This document shows, in pieces, positions 17,433 through 27,182 of a stretch of DNA of 64,000 nt (position 1 is its first letter; each line of letters starts with the position of its first letter). The stretch spans positions 2,476,282-2,540,281 of the forward strand of contig NZ_CP119327.1 of the NCBI RefSeq assembly GCF_022815905.2. The letters are read 5' to 3'. The position numbers and the translations under genes are program-made. Source of the DNA: Staphylococcus sp. NRL 16/872. GTDB taxonomy: Bacteria; Bacillota; Bacilli; Staphylococcales; Staphylococcaceae. The notes below the pieces were generated by a model that was given only the letters and a program-made list of their open reading frames with translations, made no database searches and had not been told where the DNA came from.

Positions 17433-18251
17433 TTATAAATGGTTTTTAATGTATTCGAATAATTCTTTATTATAAGTCGCTATTCCGATTGTTCTGCTAT
17501 ATCCTGAAAGCACTTGATAGTTCAAGTGTCTATAATCCACTTGTATCGCAAGCGTTTTAGGAAGAATATTTATGCCTTTACCTGCCCTAACATGGGCTAA
17601 AATCGTTTCTTGATGTTCAAGATAATTAATTGTCATTTTTTTATCAAGTTGATTTGATTTAATAAAAGTATAGGTATCACATGGAGGGTTTTGAATATAA
17701 ACTACATCATCCTTTAAATCTTCTATATTTAAATTTTTTCCATTTTTTATCTTTAATTGTGGTGAGCTGATAACGATAAATTCTTCACTATATAATTGAT
17801 ACGTAAATAAAGACGGGTCTTTTAAGCTACTGATATCGCCTAAAATAACATCTAACGCTTTGCTTTTTAATTTTTCGTATAAAATAGCTGTGTTATTTTC
17901 AATAGTGACTTTTAAAAAATCCAAATCATTAAGACGGTTATTTAATTTAGAAAGTGAAAAACTAGGTAATATTCCTAATCTAAAGTAATTGTTTGTTTCA
18001 TCTTCTTCAATTTTACTTAGATTTTTTAATTGAGCGTCAATACTCATTATCATATCGTAAGCTTTTTCACCTTTACCTGTAAGAAATACACCTTTATTTG
18101 TTCTATGAAACATTTGAAACCCACAATAGTCTTCTAACTTTTTCATCCTTTTACTTAAAGCAGGAACGCTAATATTTAATTCCAACGCAGCTTTATTTAG
18201 GCTATTATGCTTTACAACTACTATAAAATCGTGAAGATAGTTAAAGTCTAT
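17433..18251 (-). CDS. LysR-family regulator with a non-canonical start codon
   Basis: The protein is a LysR regulator of about 270 residues. The helix-turn-helix is seen as SLNKAALELNISVPALSKRM, followed by an effector domain. A normal LysR N-terminus (DFNYLHDFIVVVKHNSLNK) is encoded upstream of the first conventional start (TTG at 18185), but no ATG, GTG or TTG opens it. An excellent ribosome site (aaaggagag, 18258-18266) is followed after proper spacing by ATT at 18254-18252 and ATA at 18251-18249, directly before the D codon. Translation would have to begin at ATT or ATA, or the start was lost by an ATG-to-ATA mutation. The gene is divergent from an MFS transporter at 18374 and probably regulates it. 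Confidence 0.75.
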   Translation of the reverse strand: MDFNYLHDFIVVVKHNSLNKAALELNISVPALSKRMKKLEDYCGFQMFHRTNKGVFLTGKGEKAYDMIMSIDAQLKNLSKIEEDETNNYFRLGILPSFSLSKLNNRLNDLDFLKVTIENNTAILYEKLKSKALDVILGDISSLKDPSLFTYQLYSEEFIVISSPQLKIKNGKNLNIEDLKDDVVYIQNPPCDTYTFIKSNQLDKKMTINYLEHQETILAHVRAGKGINILPKTLAIQVDYRHLNYQVLSGYSRTIGIATYNKELFEYIKNHL

Positions 18252-18373
18252 AATAAACTCTCCTTTCTGTATTAACTTTACGTTAATACTAACATTAATA
18301 AATTACTAATTCCCACTTAGTGAATGCCTAGTTATACTACATCTATATTACTTGTTGAGAGGAGAATTGAACT

Positions 18374-19516
18374 TTGAGAAAAATATGGCCTTTAACAATA
18401 GGAATGTTTGCTTTAGGTATGGATGCCTATATAGTTGCTGGATTGATTCCTGCAATGAGTATGAGTTTTCATAAAAATGCTTCTTCGATAGGTCAAGGAG
18501 TTACAGTATTTACACTATTTTTCGCTATATCAGCGCCTGTTTTTTCTACTTTATTAGCTAAATATCGTGTGAAAAATATTTTAATGACTGCTCTAATTTT
18601 ATTTTCATTATCTAATGTATTGACGTCTTTAGCTCAAACATACGAAGTTTACATTACATCTCGAGCTTTCGCTGGGTTAGGGGCTGGCATTTTTTCTCCG
18701 ATAGCAGTAAGTACTAGCAGTCATCTTGTCTCTAATCATAATAAAGGAAAAGCCATCGCTTTCACTGTGGGAGGAATGAGTATTGGGACCGTGCTAGGAG
18801 TACCTATGGGTTTGAAAATTTCTGAATTACTATCTTGGCGAGTATCAATATTCTTAATAGCAATCATTGGTTTGTTTGCGATTATCAGCATCTCAATTCT
18901 ATTACCTAATTTTAAAATTATGGCGCCTCCTAATTTAAAAGAAAGATTTAAATTATTTACTAACTTTCATGTTCTAAGAGTGATTTTAGTTACTTTTTGT
19001 GCAGCAATAGCTAGTTTAGGATTGTATACTTATTTAGCGGATATCTTAAAAATGTATCATAGAAGTGACGATCTCACTTTATATCTTACAGCTTGGGGAT
19101 TAGGAGGAATAGTAAGTAGCTTTTCAATTGGTGTAATGATAGATAAGTTTAAAAACACTAATATTTTAATGCTTATCATTTTAATGGGTTTGGCCATGAG
19201 TTTCGCTTTAATACCCATGACCATCCATCTTAAATGGGTGAGTCTATTGATATTTTTACTATGGGGCGCTATGGGATGGGCAACTCAAGCACCTCAACAA
19301 CATATTTTATTAAAACATCATTCTTCATATGGTAGTGCGTCAGTTGCTTTAAATAGCTCGATCAACTATTTAGGAAGTTCAGTGGGCGCTGCTTTAGGTG
19401 GATTAATATTAAATCATTCAGCTAACATTACCTACTTAATATATTCAGCTTTATTTATAGGATTACTAGGCCTCTTATTACAACTGATGAATTTAAAAAT
19501 AGATAAAAGTAAGTAA
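18374..19516 (+). CDS. MFS transporter of the DHA1 (AraJ/YdhP) type
   Basis: A 380-residue protein with twelve predicted membrane segments. The first segment has LTIGMFALGMDAYIVAGLIP and the MFS motif A-like loop LLAKYRVKNILM follows segment 2. Motif C-like glycines appear in GGMSIGTVLGVPMG near segment 5. The start is TTG at 18374 after a gagaggagaattg ribosome site. DHA1 members export drugs, sugars or purines, and the substrate cannot be told from sequence. The divergent LysR gene is the likely regulator. Confidence 0.85.
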   Translation: MRKIWPLTIGMFALGMDAYIVAGLIPAMSMSFHKNASSIGQGVTVFTLFFAISAPVFSTLLAKYRVKNILMTALILFSLSNVLTSLAQTYEVYITSRAFAGLGAGIFSPIAVSTSSHLVSNHNKGKAIAFTVGGMSIGTVLGVPMGLKISELLSWRVSIFLIAIIGLFAIISISILLPNFKIMAPPNLKERFKLFTNFHVLRVILVTFCAAIASLGLYTYLADILKMYHRSDDLTLYLTAWGLGGIVSSFSIGVMIDKFKNTNILMLIILMGLAMSFALIPMTIHLKWVSLLIFLLWGAMGWATQAPQQHILLKHHSSYGSASVALNSSINYLGSSVGAALGGLILNHSANITYLIYSALFIGLLGLLLQLMNLKIDKSK

Positions 19517-19540
19517 CTCTGTGGCTTAACTAAGGCTTAG

Positions 19541-19579
19541 ACTGCTATTAATTTTTAGTTGATAATAGCAGTTCTTTTA
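19541..19579 (+). terminator. terminator after the MFS gene
   Basis: ACTGCTATTA (19541-19550) pairs with TAATAGCAGT (19563-19572), a perfect 10-bp stem followed by TCTTTTAT. Confidence 0.75.
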
Positions 19580-19641
19580 TTTGCTATTATCTATTTAGCT
19601 TTTTTACATCCAAGATGGAACAAGCAAAAATAACTAAAATT

Positions 19642-19685
19642 AAGAGCATTCCTTCATTTGTGATAAGGAATGCTCTTGTTTTATT
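19642..19685. terminator. strong hairpin between the MFS and hsd genes
   Basis: AAGAGCATTCCTT (19642-19654) pairs perfectly with AAGGAATGCTCTT (19665-19677) around a 10-base loop, followed by GTTTTATTA. It is a second, stronger stop signal between the convergent transcripts. Confidence 0.75.
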
Positions 19686-19709
19686 ATAGATCCATTATTT
19701 TTAAATTGA

Positions 19710-19745
19710 TAGCGCCTCTTTCACTTTACGTTGAAGGAGGCGCTA
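19710..19745 (-). terminator. hairpin just after hsdR
   Basis: TAGCGCCTC (19710-19718) pairs with GAGGCGCTA (19737-19745). It lies 12 bases past the hsdR stop. The T run on the minus side is weak, so it may act mainly as an mRNA end stabiliser. Confidence 0.55.
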
Positions 19746-19756
19746 TTAGTTTATTT

Positions 19757-22700
19757 TTATTGATTGCTAGCCATAAGCTCTGCTTGTTCAACGACTTGCT
19801 CGACAGCCATTTTTTGTAAATCGGGTGGATAACCATACTTCTTAAGTAATCGTCTGACGGCTACTCGCATTTTAGCTTTTGCACTATCACGTTTGGACCA
19901 ATCTACACTCATGTTATCTTTGACTGTTTTTGTTAATTCATGAGCAATAGCACGGAGTTCTTTATCGCCCATAGCTTCTTTAGCTGTTTCGTGAGAAGCT
20001 AATGCATCATAAAAGGCAATTTCATCTGAATTCAAGCCTAATTCAATACCTCTTTGTTGCTCTTCTTTAATATCTTTCGCAAGTTGGATGAGCTCTTCGA
20101 TGACTTTGGATGCTTCAATAGAACGATTATTATATTTATTAATGGATTGTCCAAGCATCTCTGAAAAACGTTTCGAAACAGTGGTATTTGTTTTCATCAG
20201 TGATTTAACTTGTCCTTTAAGTAATTTATTCAATAATTCGACTGCAACATTTTTCTGTTTGAGTCCTTCAACATCCTTTAGAAATTCATCAGATAAAATA
20301 GAAATATCCGGATGATTTAAACCAAGTGTTTTATACACATCTACCACATCTTCTGTTACTACTGATTGCGATACAAGCTGATTTATTTCAGCTTCAATTT
20401 CAGCTGGTGTTTTATTGACTTTACCTTCTTTAGGTGGTTGTAATAATTTAACTAAACCAGCTTTAACAGCTTTGAAAAATGCAATTTCGTCGTTAAGTTC
20501 CTGTGCAGCAGGCTCTGTTGCACATAATGCATATGCTTTTTCTAGCTCTGTTACCGTAGTAATAAAGCGTTGACGTTCACTTTCCCCTAAGCCTATAACG
20601 TAATCCATAGTATTTGATATCGCATTAAAACGTTCCGAATTTTTATCAGAGTTAAAGTTTGAATAGTCTAGATTATAAAGCATATCTTGAATGACATCAT
20701 ATTTCATCAACATCAGTTCCACTGCTTTATCAGTATCTATACCTGTTTGTTCTTTATCTGATTCGGTATATTCTTTAAGCGCTTCTTTTAAATTTTCAGC
20801 AATGCCCACATAGTCTACAATAAGACCACCTGGTTTATCTTTAAACACCCTATTTACACGGGCAATAGCCTGCATTAAATTGTGGCCTTTCATAGGTTTA
20901 TCTATATACATCGTATGCATTGACGGTACATCAAATCCAGTTAACCACATATCTCTGACAATAACGAGTTTTAGTTCATCATTAACGTCTTTCATACGTT
21001 TTTCTAATAAATCGCGTCGCTTTTTAGGTCCGATATGTCTTTGGAAACGTTCTGGATCGCTTGATGATCCTGTCATTACCACTTTAATAACACCTTTGTC
21101 ATCATCGTCGGAATGCCATTCTGGCTTTTGACGAATAATTTCATCATATAAATCAACAGCTATACGTCGGCTCATAGTTACTATCATACCTTTACCTTGC
21201 ATAGCTTTTTGTCTTGTTTCAAAATGTTGGATGATATCTTTCGCTAAGGTTTCAATACGTGGTTTAGCCCCTGCTAGGGCTTCAATTCTAGACCATTTTG
21301 ACTTCAAACGTTGCTTCATATCGTCTTCTTGATTTTCAGTAATTTCATCATAAGCCTCATCTAAATCTAAACTTTGAGGTAAATTAAGCGGAATGATACG
21401 ACTTTCATAATAAATTTTAACCGTACTTCCATCTTTTACGGCTTGTGTCATATCATAAACATCTATGTAATTTCCGAACACCATTTGTGTATTTTTATCT
21501 GTTGAAGCGACTGGCGTGCCTGTAAATCCAACAAATGTGGCATTAGGTAATGCATCACGCAAATATTTCGCATACCCATACTTAATTCCATCACCTTTAT
21601 CATCATATTTTGCATTAAAGCCATATTGCGTGCGGTGGGCTTCATCAGCCATGACAATCACATTATGACGATCAGTAAGTACTGGCATAGTGGTTTCTTC
21701 TTTATCTGGTTCAAATTTCTGCATTGTCGTAAATACAATGCCACCTGATTCAACAGATAATAAATTTTTTAATTCTTTTCTGCTATTTGCCTGTTTTGGC
21801 GTTTGACGTAACAACCCTTTTCCAGAACGGCCTTTAGATTTCGCAAACGTACTAAATAGTTGGTTATCTAAATCATTCCGGTCAGTCACGACTACAAGGG
21901 TAGGATTATTTAATGTTTGTATTAGCTTACCAGAGAAAAAGACCATCGTGAGACTCTTACCTGATCCTTGCGTATGCCAAACAACGCCTCCTTTACCATC
22001 TCCAGTAGAGGAGGACGCTTCAAGCGCTCTATTAACCGCTTTATTTACAGCATAATATTGATGATAAGCAGCTAAGATTTTACTCAAATTTCCTTTACCA
22101 TCATCTTGGAATAATACAAAATATCGAATTAAATCAAGCAACACTTCTGGCTTTAACATTCCATGAATTAATACTTCCAAACTTGCCATACTTATTGGTG
22201 CTTCAGTTTCTCCATCACGCGTTCTCCACGTCATAAAACGATCATAATTAGCAGTAAGCGAGCCTGCTTTAGTATTAATACCATCACTCGTTACAAGTAT
22301 TTCATTAAATGTAAATAGTTTCGGAATTCTCATTTTGTACGTTTGTAACTGATTATATCCATCTTCAATGCCTACATGTTCATTTGAAGAGCTTTTTAAT
22401 TCTATGACTACAACTGGTAACCCATTAACAAATAAGATAATATCTGGACGCTTTGTATAATCACCATTAACAATAGTAAGTTGATTAACAGCTAGAAAAT
22501 CATTATTTCGAGGGTGTTTAAAATCAAAGATATAAACAATATCAACAATAGCTTGCCCCTCTTCATCATAGTGTTCAACTTCAATACCGTTTATCAAATA
22601 TTCATGGAAATTAAGGTTGTTTTCCAAAAGATTAGGTGACTTCTCAATTGCTAGTTCATGTATGGCTTGTTCAATCGCATCATTATTAACTTCTGGGTTG

Positions 22701-22876
22701 ATACGTCTCAAAGCACTTTCTAATCGTTGATTAAGAATGACATCTTGATCACTCTCACGTTCGGGTGAAATACCTTTAACACTAATTTCATTGCCCTTTT
22801 TATATTCATAACCTAAATCCATCAACCATTCCAAAGCGACTTGTTCTAAATCATCTTCATTAAATTGATATTTCAT
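19757..22876 (-). CDS. hsdR: type I restriction-modification system, restriction (R) subunit
   Basis: A 1039-residue translocase and endonuclease. The nuclease part near residues 140-170 shows the PD-(D/E)xK pattern in PDIILFVNGLPVVVIELKSS. The SF2 motor follows with Walker A WHTQGSGKSLTM, DEAH box MADEAHRTQYGF, GFTGTPVAS, and later motifs in WLTGFDVPSMHTMY and QAIARVNRV. The C-terminal third is the helical domain that docks on the methylase core. I prefer ATG 22876 because GAGGTG lies 7 bases before it. The ATG 6 bases upstream abuts the site. It overlaps hsdS, so M, S and R are made from one transcript. Confidence 0.93.
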   Translation of the reverse strand: MKYQFNEDDLEQVALEWLMDLGYEYKKGNEISVKGISPERESDQDVILNQRLESALRRINPEVNNDAIEQAIHELAIEKSPNLLENNLNFHEYLINGIEVEHYDEEGQAIVDIVYIFDFKHPRNNDFLAVNQLTIVNGDYTKRPDIILFVNGLPVVVIELKSSSNEHVGIEDGYNQLQTYKMRIPKLFTFNEILVTSDGINTKAGSLTANYDRFMTWRTRDGETEAPISMASLEVLIHGMLKPEVLLDLIRYFVLFQDDGKGNLSKILAAYHQYYAVNKAVNRALEASSSTGDGKGGVVWHTQGSGKSLTMVFFSGKLIQTLNNPTLVVVTDRNDLDNQLFSTFAKSKGRSGKGLLRQTPKQANSRKELKNLLSVESGGIVFTTMQKFEPDKEETTMPVLTDRHNVIVMADEAHRTQYGFNAKYDDKGDGIKYGYAKYLRDALPNATFVGFTGTPVASTDKNTQMVFGNYIDVYDMTQAVKDGSTVKIYYESRIIPLNLPQSLDLDEAYDEITENQEDDMKQRLKSKWSRIEALAGAKPRIETLAKDIIQHFETRQKAMQGKGMIVTMSRRIAVDLYDEIIRQKPEWHSDDDDKGVIKVVMTGSSSDPERFQRHIGPKKRRDLLEKRMKDVNDELKLVIVRDMWLTGFDVPSMHTMYIDKPMKGHNLMQAIARVNRVFKDKPGGLIVDYVGIAENLKEALKEYTESDKEQTGIDTDKAVELMLMKYDVIQDMLYNLDYSNFNSDKNSERFNAISNTMDYVIGLGESERQRFITTVTELEKAYALCATEPAAQELNDEIAFFKAVKAGLVKLLQPPKEGKVNKTPAEIEAEINQLVSQSVVTEDVVDVYKTLGLNHPDISILSDEFLKDVEGLKQKNVAVELLNKLLKGQVKSLMKTNTTVSKRFSEMLGQSINKYNNRSIEASKVIEELIQLAKDIKEEQQRGIELGLNSDEIAFYDALASHETAKEAMGDKELRAIAHELTKTVKDNMSVDWSKRDSAKAKMRVAVRRLLKKYGYPPDLQKMAVEQVVEQAELMASNQ

Positions 22877-24131
22877 CGGCATTCACCTCGATATCATCAG
22901 GAATTTCGATTTCACCTGACATAAGTTTAGGTAATAATGTATCTCGAAGTTCCGTTAATTTTACATTTTGATTTTCTAAAATTCTTATTTCTTCAAAATA
23001 TTTTTTAACATTATTTCCATATTGCTGTATTAATTCTATCGATGGAAAAACTATTTTAATAGATTTCATACCTTTAGTAGATATTTCTTTAAAAGTTGAA
23101 CCACTAGCAGTTTGCTCTATTAGAGGAGTCATCCTTTTAAGAATAAAATAAATAAAATAAGGGTTCACTTCTTTATTGGGGACTATAGACTTAAATCCTT
23201 GATTGGTAGTCACAGGTATACTATTTATTGCAATATAGCCTATTGGCGCTCTTGAACTAAATAATACCGAATTTTTTTCTAATAATTTTGTACTACTTTT
23301 ATTTAGTCCTAATTCACTAATATCATTTTCACCATGGGATATGTATATATTTCTATTTTTCGATAAATCTTTTGGAGTAATCCAAGGAATACCATTATTT
23401 GTGTAGTACTCCATATTTTTTTTAGATGGTGTGCCTCCACCAACTATTGCACCCAACTTTTCTAAAGTTTCTACTCCCCATATTTTAGGTATTTTACCCA
23501 ATTCACTATCAATCATTTCTCCACCACTAGATTTATAAGGGGTGCCATTTTTATCTGGGAATTCAAAATCTATAAACCAACGTTTGAATAGTGTTTGGGA
23601 AAGCTCTTCAAGGTTTGCTATTAATTTGTTATTAGAATCTAATTTATTTTCTATATTATTTATAATTTTTAATATTTTATCTTGTATCTCGATAGAAGGT
23701 ATATCTACCATATAATTTTTTACAATATCTGTTTTCAAATTATTAAAAACACTACCATTAGATAACTGCAATAATTTTTGTCTGTTCAATATTAATACAT
23801 AATATAAAAATTCTTTTCTAACATTTTTAAAATTTCTTAATAGTAACCAACCATCATGGATATACGCTTTAACTTTCATGAATTTAGGGAGACCTGGCGT
23901 AGCACTATTAGATAAAATTAAATCTCCTGGTAAAACTTCTACGGATTTTTTACTTCCTTCAAGAGAAACTCGTTCTTTAGTATTACTTATATATCTACTT
24001 AAGTCTTTAGTTGCATCAGCTATCTTTACCCAAGGAAAACTATTGTCATAATCTTCAACTATATAATTTTTAATAGGTCGTGGAGAAGCTCCTCTTCTAA
24101 TATCACATAAATCACTTATTTTATACTCCAT
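22860..24131 (-). CDS. hsdS: type I restriction-modification system, specificity (S) subunit
   Basis: A 423-residue subunit that sets the DNA target. It has two target recognition domains: the first about residues 1-150 ([17 protein letters not shown]) and the second about 215-370 ([17 protein letters not shown]). Each is followed by a conserved helical spacer, [20 protein letters not shown] in the middle and [21 protein letters not shown] at the end. It overlaps hsdM by 11 bases and hsdR by 17. The recognition sequence cannot be deduced by eye. Confidence 0.92.
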   Translation of the reverse strand: MEYKISDLCDIRRGASPRPIKNYIVEDYDNSFPWVKIADATKDLSRYISNTKERVSLEGSKKSVEVLPGDLILSNSATPGLPKFMKVKAYIHDGWLLLRNFKNVRKEFLYYVLILNRQKLLQLSNGSVFNNLKTDIVKNYMVDIPSIEIQDKILKIINNIENKLDSNNKLIANLEELSQTLFKRWFIDFEFPDKNGTPYKSSGGEMIDSELGKIPKIWGVETLEKLGAIVGGGTPSKKNMEYYTNNGIPWITPKDLSKNRNIYISHGENDISELGLNKSSTKLLEKNSVLFSSRAPIGYIAINSIPVTTNQGFKSIVPNKEVNPYFIYFILKRMTPLIEQTASGSTFKEISTKGMKSIKIVFPSIELIQQYGNNVKKYFEEIRILENQNVKLTELRDTLLPKLMSGEIEIPDDIEVNADEISI

Positions 24132-25635
24132 AACCTAACCCCTCCAATGATTTGCGGATTTGGTCTTCAAGTTCTTTTGACTTTGCAAATTGTTCACTTA
24201 ATTCAGAGGTAATACGTTCCATTTTTTGTTCAAATGGTTCTTCATCTTCTTCTACCTCTGCTAATCCTACATAACGACCTGGCGTCAAAATGTATTCGTT
24301 ACTTTTAACTTCTTCTAAATTAGATGCTTTACAAAAACCAGCCACATCTTCATATTCTTTATCATTTGTACCTCTCCACGCATGATACGTTTGAGCTACA
24401 TCTTGAATATCTTCATCAGAAAATTCTTTTAATGTTCTAGAAACCATGTGTCCTTTATTACGAGCATCAATAAATAAAATTTGGTTACTTCTTTCATTTT
24501 TTCCATTGTTACCTTTATTATTCGTAATAAACCATAGACATACTGGGATTTGCGTTGAATAGAATAATTGTCCTGGTAGCGTCACGATACATTCAACTAA
24601 ATCTCGTTCAATAAGATTTTTACGTATTTCAAGTTCGTCTTTCCCACTTGTCGACATTGATCCATTGGCTAATACGAAACCAGCTGTACCACTTGGTGCT
24701 AATTTAGAAATCATATGTTCAATCCAAGCATAGTTCGCATTCCCTTTAGGTGGAATACCAAATTGCCAACGATAATCATCTAATAATCTTTCTTGGCCCC
24801 AATCACTCGCATTGAAAGGTGGATTGGCTAATATGTAATCTGCTTTTAATCCTTTATGTAAATCGTTATGGAATGTATCGGCATGTTGCTCACCTAAATT
24901 ATTATCAATACCACGAATTGCTAAGTTCATTTTGGCTAATTTCCAAGTTGTCGGATTCGATTCTTGACCGTAAATAGCGATATCATCCAAACGACCTTGA
25001 TGTTTTTCAACGAAACGTTCACTTTGTACAAACATCCCACCCGAACCACAACATGGATCGTAAATTCGTCCTTTATAAGGTTCAATCATCTCAACTAATA
25101 ACTTTACGATAGATGATGGCGTATAGAACTCCCCTGCGTTTTTACCTTCTGCGCTCGCAAATTTAGCGATAAAGTATTCATATACTCGTCCTAAGACATC
25201 TTGTTTACGACTTTCAGTATCCCCTACTTTAAAAGTAAATAGGTCAATAATATCCCCAAGTTTTTCTTTATCTAACGCTGGTCTTGCGTATTCTTTTGGT
25301 AAAACACCCTTAAGTGATTCATTTTCCTTTTCAATCGCTACCATTGCTTTATCAATAATCTGTCCAATCTCTGGTTTTTTAGCATTGTCATTGATGTATT
25401 GCCATCTAGCTTCTTTTGGCACCCAGAATATATTTTCAGCTAAATATTCATCTTGGTCTTCTTCATCTGCATATGGATCTTGCTTCAATTCTTCATATTT
25501 TTCTTCAAATGAATCTGAAACGTATTTTAAAAATATTAATCCTAACGCTACATTTTTATATTCAGCAGCATCCATGCTACCTCTTAATTTATCAGCAGCT
25601 TGCCATAATTTTTCTTCAAATCCTATAGTTGCCAT
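24121..25635 (-). CDS. hsdM: type I restriction-modification system, methyltransferase (M) subunit
   Basis: A 504-residue N6-adenine methyltransferase. An N-terminal helical domain ([22 protein letters not shown]) precedes the SAM-binding motif [10 protein letters not shown] near residue 195 and the catalytic NPPF in [16 protein letters not shown] near residue 270. It is the first gene of the hsdMSR operon. The ATG at 25635 has a GAGAGGTGTTACGGG ribosome region. The Sau1 system of S. aureus has a similar subunit, but there hsdM-hsdS and hsdR are at separate loci, unlike this compact operon. Confidence 0.94.
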   Translation of the reverse strand: MATIGFEEKLWQAADKLRGSMDAAEYKNVALGLIFLKYVSDSFEEKYEELKQDPYADEEDQDEYLAENIFWVPKEARWQYINDNAKKPEIGQIIDKAMVAIEKENESLKGVLPKEYARPALDKEKLGDIIDLFTFKVGDTESRKQDVLGRVYEYFIAKFASAEGKNAGEFYTPSSIVKLLVEMIEPYKGRIYDPCCGSGGMFVQSERFVEKHQGRLDDIAIYGQESNPTTWKLAKMNLAIRGIDNNLGEQHADTFHNDLHKGLKADYILANPPFNASDWGQERLLDDYRWQFGIPPKGNANYAWIEHMISKLAPSGTAGFVLANGSMSTSGKDELEIRKNLIERDLVECIVTLPGQLFYSTQIPVCLWFITNNKGNNGKNERSNQILFIDARNKGHMVSRTLKEFSDEDIQDVAQTYHAWRGTNDKEYEDVAGFCKASNLEEVKSNEYILTPGRYVGLAEVEEDEEPFEQKMERITSELSEQFAKSKELEDQIRKSLEGLGYGV

Positions 25636-25672
25636 CCCGTAACACCTCTCTAATTTCTCTTAGTTTAAATAT

Positions 25673-25705
25673 AGCAAAGTATTTCTAAATCATGAATACT
25701 TTGCT
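25673..25705. promoter_or_regulatory. perfect 11-bp inverted repeat upstream of hsdM
   Basis: AGCAAAGTATT (25673-25683) and AATACTTTGCT (25695-25705) are exact reverse complements separated by 11 bases, 38 bases upstream of the hsdM start. There is no T run on the leftward strand, so an operator or a leader hairpin fits better than a terminator. Confidence 0.5.
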
Positions 25706-25756
25706 TTATATTAATAATTAGTACATTTTTAACCATTTTTATTTTCAACTAAAAAA

Positions 25757-25781
25757 ACTAGCGGATCTCTTTTACCGCTAG
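25757..25781 (-). terminator. terminator of leftward transcripts entering from the small-peptide genes
   Basis: CTAGCGG (25758-25764) pairs with CCGCTAG (25775-25781). Read leftward, the stem is followed by GTTTTTTTAG. It separates the hsd operon from the genes at 26045-26458. Confidence 0.65.
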
Positions 25782-25807
25782 CTTCTAAATATATAATATT
25801 TTCACTA

Positions 25808-25846
25808 GTTCTATCATAACTCAAACTAATGATAGAACCTTTTTTG
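25808..25846 (+). terminator. rightward terminator-like hairpin with no evident upstream gene
   Basis: GTTCTATCAT (25808-25817) pairs with ATGATAGAAC (25829-25838), followed by CTTTTTTGA on the plus strand. No plus-strand gene precedes it within about 6 kb, so it may end an antisense or small RNA. Confidence 0.45.
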
Positions 25847-25943
25847 AAATAAACTATCTATTGTTATATGCTTAACTTAAATAAGAAATGTCAAATACAT
25901 AATAGATTTATCCTTAATATTCAGATATAAAGGAGATTTTTTT

Positions 25944-26036
25944 ATGCTATTCACAATAATATTTTATTTATGTATTATTGGTTCGTCCACAGTGCCTGCT
26001 ATTATTCTTATCATGAAGAAAAACAGGGAGAAATAA
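25944..26036 (+). CDS. small hydrophobic peptide (30 aa)
   Basis: ATG 25944 follows an ideal ribosome site (aaaggagattttttt). The peptide begins MLFTIIFYLCIIGSSTVPA and ends with a basic tail of KKNREK, so it is one membrane helix plus a charged end. No function is recognised. The plan is like that of many small membrane peptides, including type I toxins, but I see no convincing antisense RNA. It converges on the peptide gene at 26045, with only 8 bases between the stops. Confidence 0.5.
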   Translation: MLFTIIFYLCIIGSSTVPAIILIMKKNREK

Positions 26037-26044
26037 ACTGCGTT

Positions 26045-26170
26045 CTAATTGATATTTTTGATGACACGCACCAATAAGTAAATCATTCCCACCACTAGCC
26101 TGCCAATAATCTCTGTAATAAAGTCAAACTTTATTTGTTGAAAGATTTTTCTACGTTTTTCTTTTTCCAA
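26045..26170 (-). CDS. small amphipathic/membrane peptide (41 aa)
   Basis: A TTG start at 26170 lies behind a GAGGTAGGTG site. The peptide has a basic N-terminus (MEKEKRRKIFQQIKFDFI), one hydrophobic stretch (IGRLVVGMIYLLVRVI) and ends KNIN. It lies 30 bases after the 85-residue membrane protein on the same strand, so the two may form a unit. No function is recognised. The unusual start and short length keep confidence moderate. Confidence 0.45.
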   Translation of the reverse strand: MEKEKRRKIFQQIKFDFITEIIGRLVVGMIYLLVRVIKNIN

Positions 26171-26200
26171 CAATAGCACCTACCTCTGATATATTAATAA

Positions 26201-26458
26201 TTATGTTACTAATTTAATAATAATTATTAGCACAAAGACAAATATATCTACATATACAATAAAATAGTTTTTCTTATAAAAATTGGGGATAATATTAAGT
26301 AAATACCCCACCATGAATAACACCGGCGCAATATTTTCCATCACATCAAAAAAAGGAATAAGAATTAAACTTATCGTGCCTAAGACAATAAATAAATTTG
26401 AAATGTAATTAAATGTTTTACACCACACTGGCTCTTCATTTAACTTCTTATTGTCCAT
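26201..26458 (-). CDS. small membrane protein, unknown function (85 aa)
   Basis: A polar N-terminus (MDNKKLNEEPVWCKTF) is followed by three hydrophobic stretches, ISNLFIVLGTISLILIPFF, IAPVLFMVGYLLNIIP and IVYVDIFVFVLIIIIKLV. The ATG at 26458 has an aaggag ribosome site. It is not a family I recognise. It probably shares a transcript with the 41-residue peptide downstream and ends at the hairpin near 25757. Confidence 0.65.
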   Translation of the reverse strand: MDNKKLNEEPVWCKTFNYISNLFIVLGTISLILIPFFDVMENIAPVLFMVGYLLNIIPNFYKKNYFIVYVDIFVFVLIIIIKLVT

Positions 26459-26546
26459 TTATTGAAACTCCTTCTTTAATATTAACTATCGCCATGTTTC
26501 ATTTATATTATACAGGCTTATGATTTCGAACCCAAATCAAGTCTTC

Positions 26547-27173
26547 TTATAAATTTCCACTCAATTTTTTAATAACAACTTCTTTCTTTTCATCTAAGAC
26601 ATCAATTGAATATTTGATTTCATTTGTTAAATCTACTAACGTTAAATATTTATCATGGCCTGCCCCAGTGTCTATGCCTATGATCCTATTTTCAAAATGA
26701 AGTTCGTCATCTTCATAACCGAGTCTAAAATTCGGCACATGTCCATGAACTAAAACTTTATTTTCAGGTAAATTGAAATTTAATTCCGTAGGTTGATGTC
26801 CCGTAACGATGCTGCGTTCTTGATGTTGTAAATCTTTGTTTGTATCAATGCCTGCATGGGCAAAAATATAGTTATCTACTGTTTTAATATGTGGCAATGC
26901 TTCAATAAAATGGCGCCACTCCATAGCTAAGTCCTCATCACTTTCCAACCATCTCATTTCATGATTACCAATTAACACAATGGCGCCTTCTGCTTGCAAT
27001 TGCTTCACTAATTTCAAAGTGCCTATTGAGTCAGGGCCTTTATTCACATAATCACCAACTAAGATAAGTTGATCATTTTTCGAGTTATATTTTGTGGCCT
27101 CTAGTAATTGTGATAAGGAGTCTACGTGGCCATGAATATCAGAAATAGCTAAAATTCTTTTCTTCAACAGCAT
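26547..27173 (-). CDS. calcineurin-like metallophosphatase (PrpE/ApaH-like)
   Basis: A 208-residue phosphoesterase with the full metal-site motif set: DIHGH near residue 12, GDYVNKGP near 41, GNHEMRW near 71, and the late GHVPNF and GIDTGAGH motifs. Family members dephosphorylate Ser/Thr phosphoproteins or cleave Ap4A. The gene follows the ABC permease by 9 bases, so it belongs to the same operon. That hints at a role linked to the imported solute, for example release of phosphate from a phosphate ester, but this is inference. Confidence 0.85.
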   Translation of the reverse strand: MLLKKRILAISDIHGHVDSLSQLLEATKYNSKNDQLILVGDYVNKGPDSIGTLKLVKQLQAEGAIVLIGNHEMRWLESDEDLAMEWRHFIEALPHIKTVDNYIFAHAGIDTNKDLQHQERSIVTGHQPTELNFNLPENKVLVHGHVPNFRLGYEDDELHFENRIIGIDTGAGHDKYLTLVDLTNEIKYSIDVLDEKKEVVIKKLSGNL

Positions 27174-27182
27174 TGTACCTCC

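Noticed and set aside
25944..26170. Second Fst-type toxin-antitoxin pair
   Set aside because: The 30- and 41-residue peptides lack the FVHI and Trp-charged-tail plan, and no direct repeats or convergent small RNA promoter were found.
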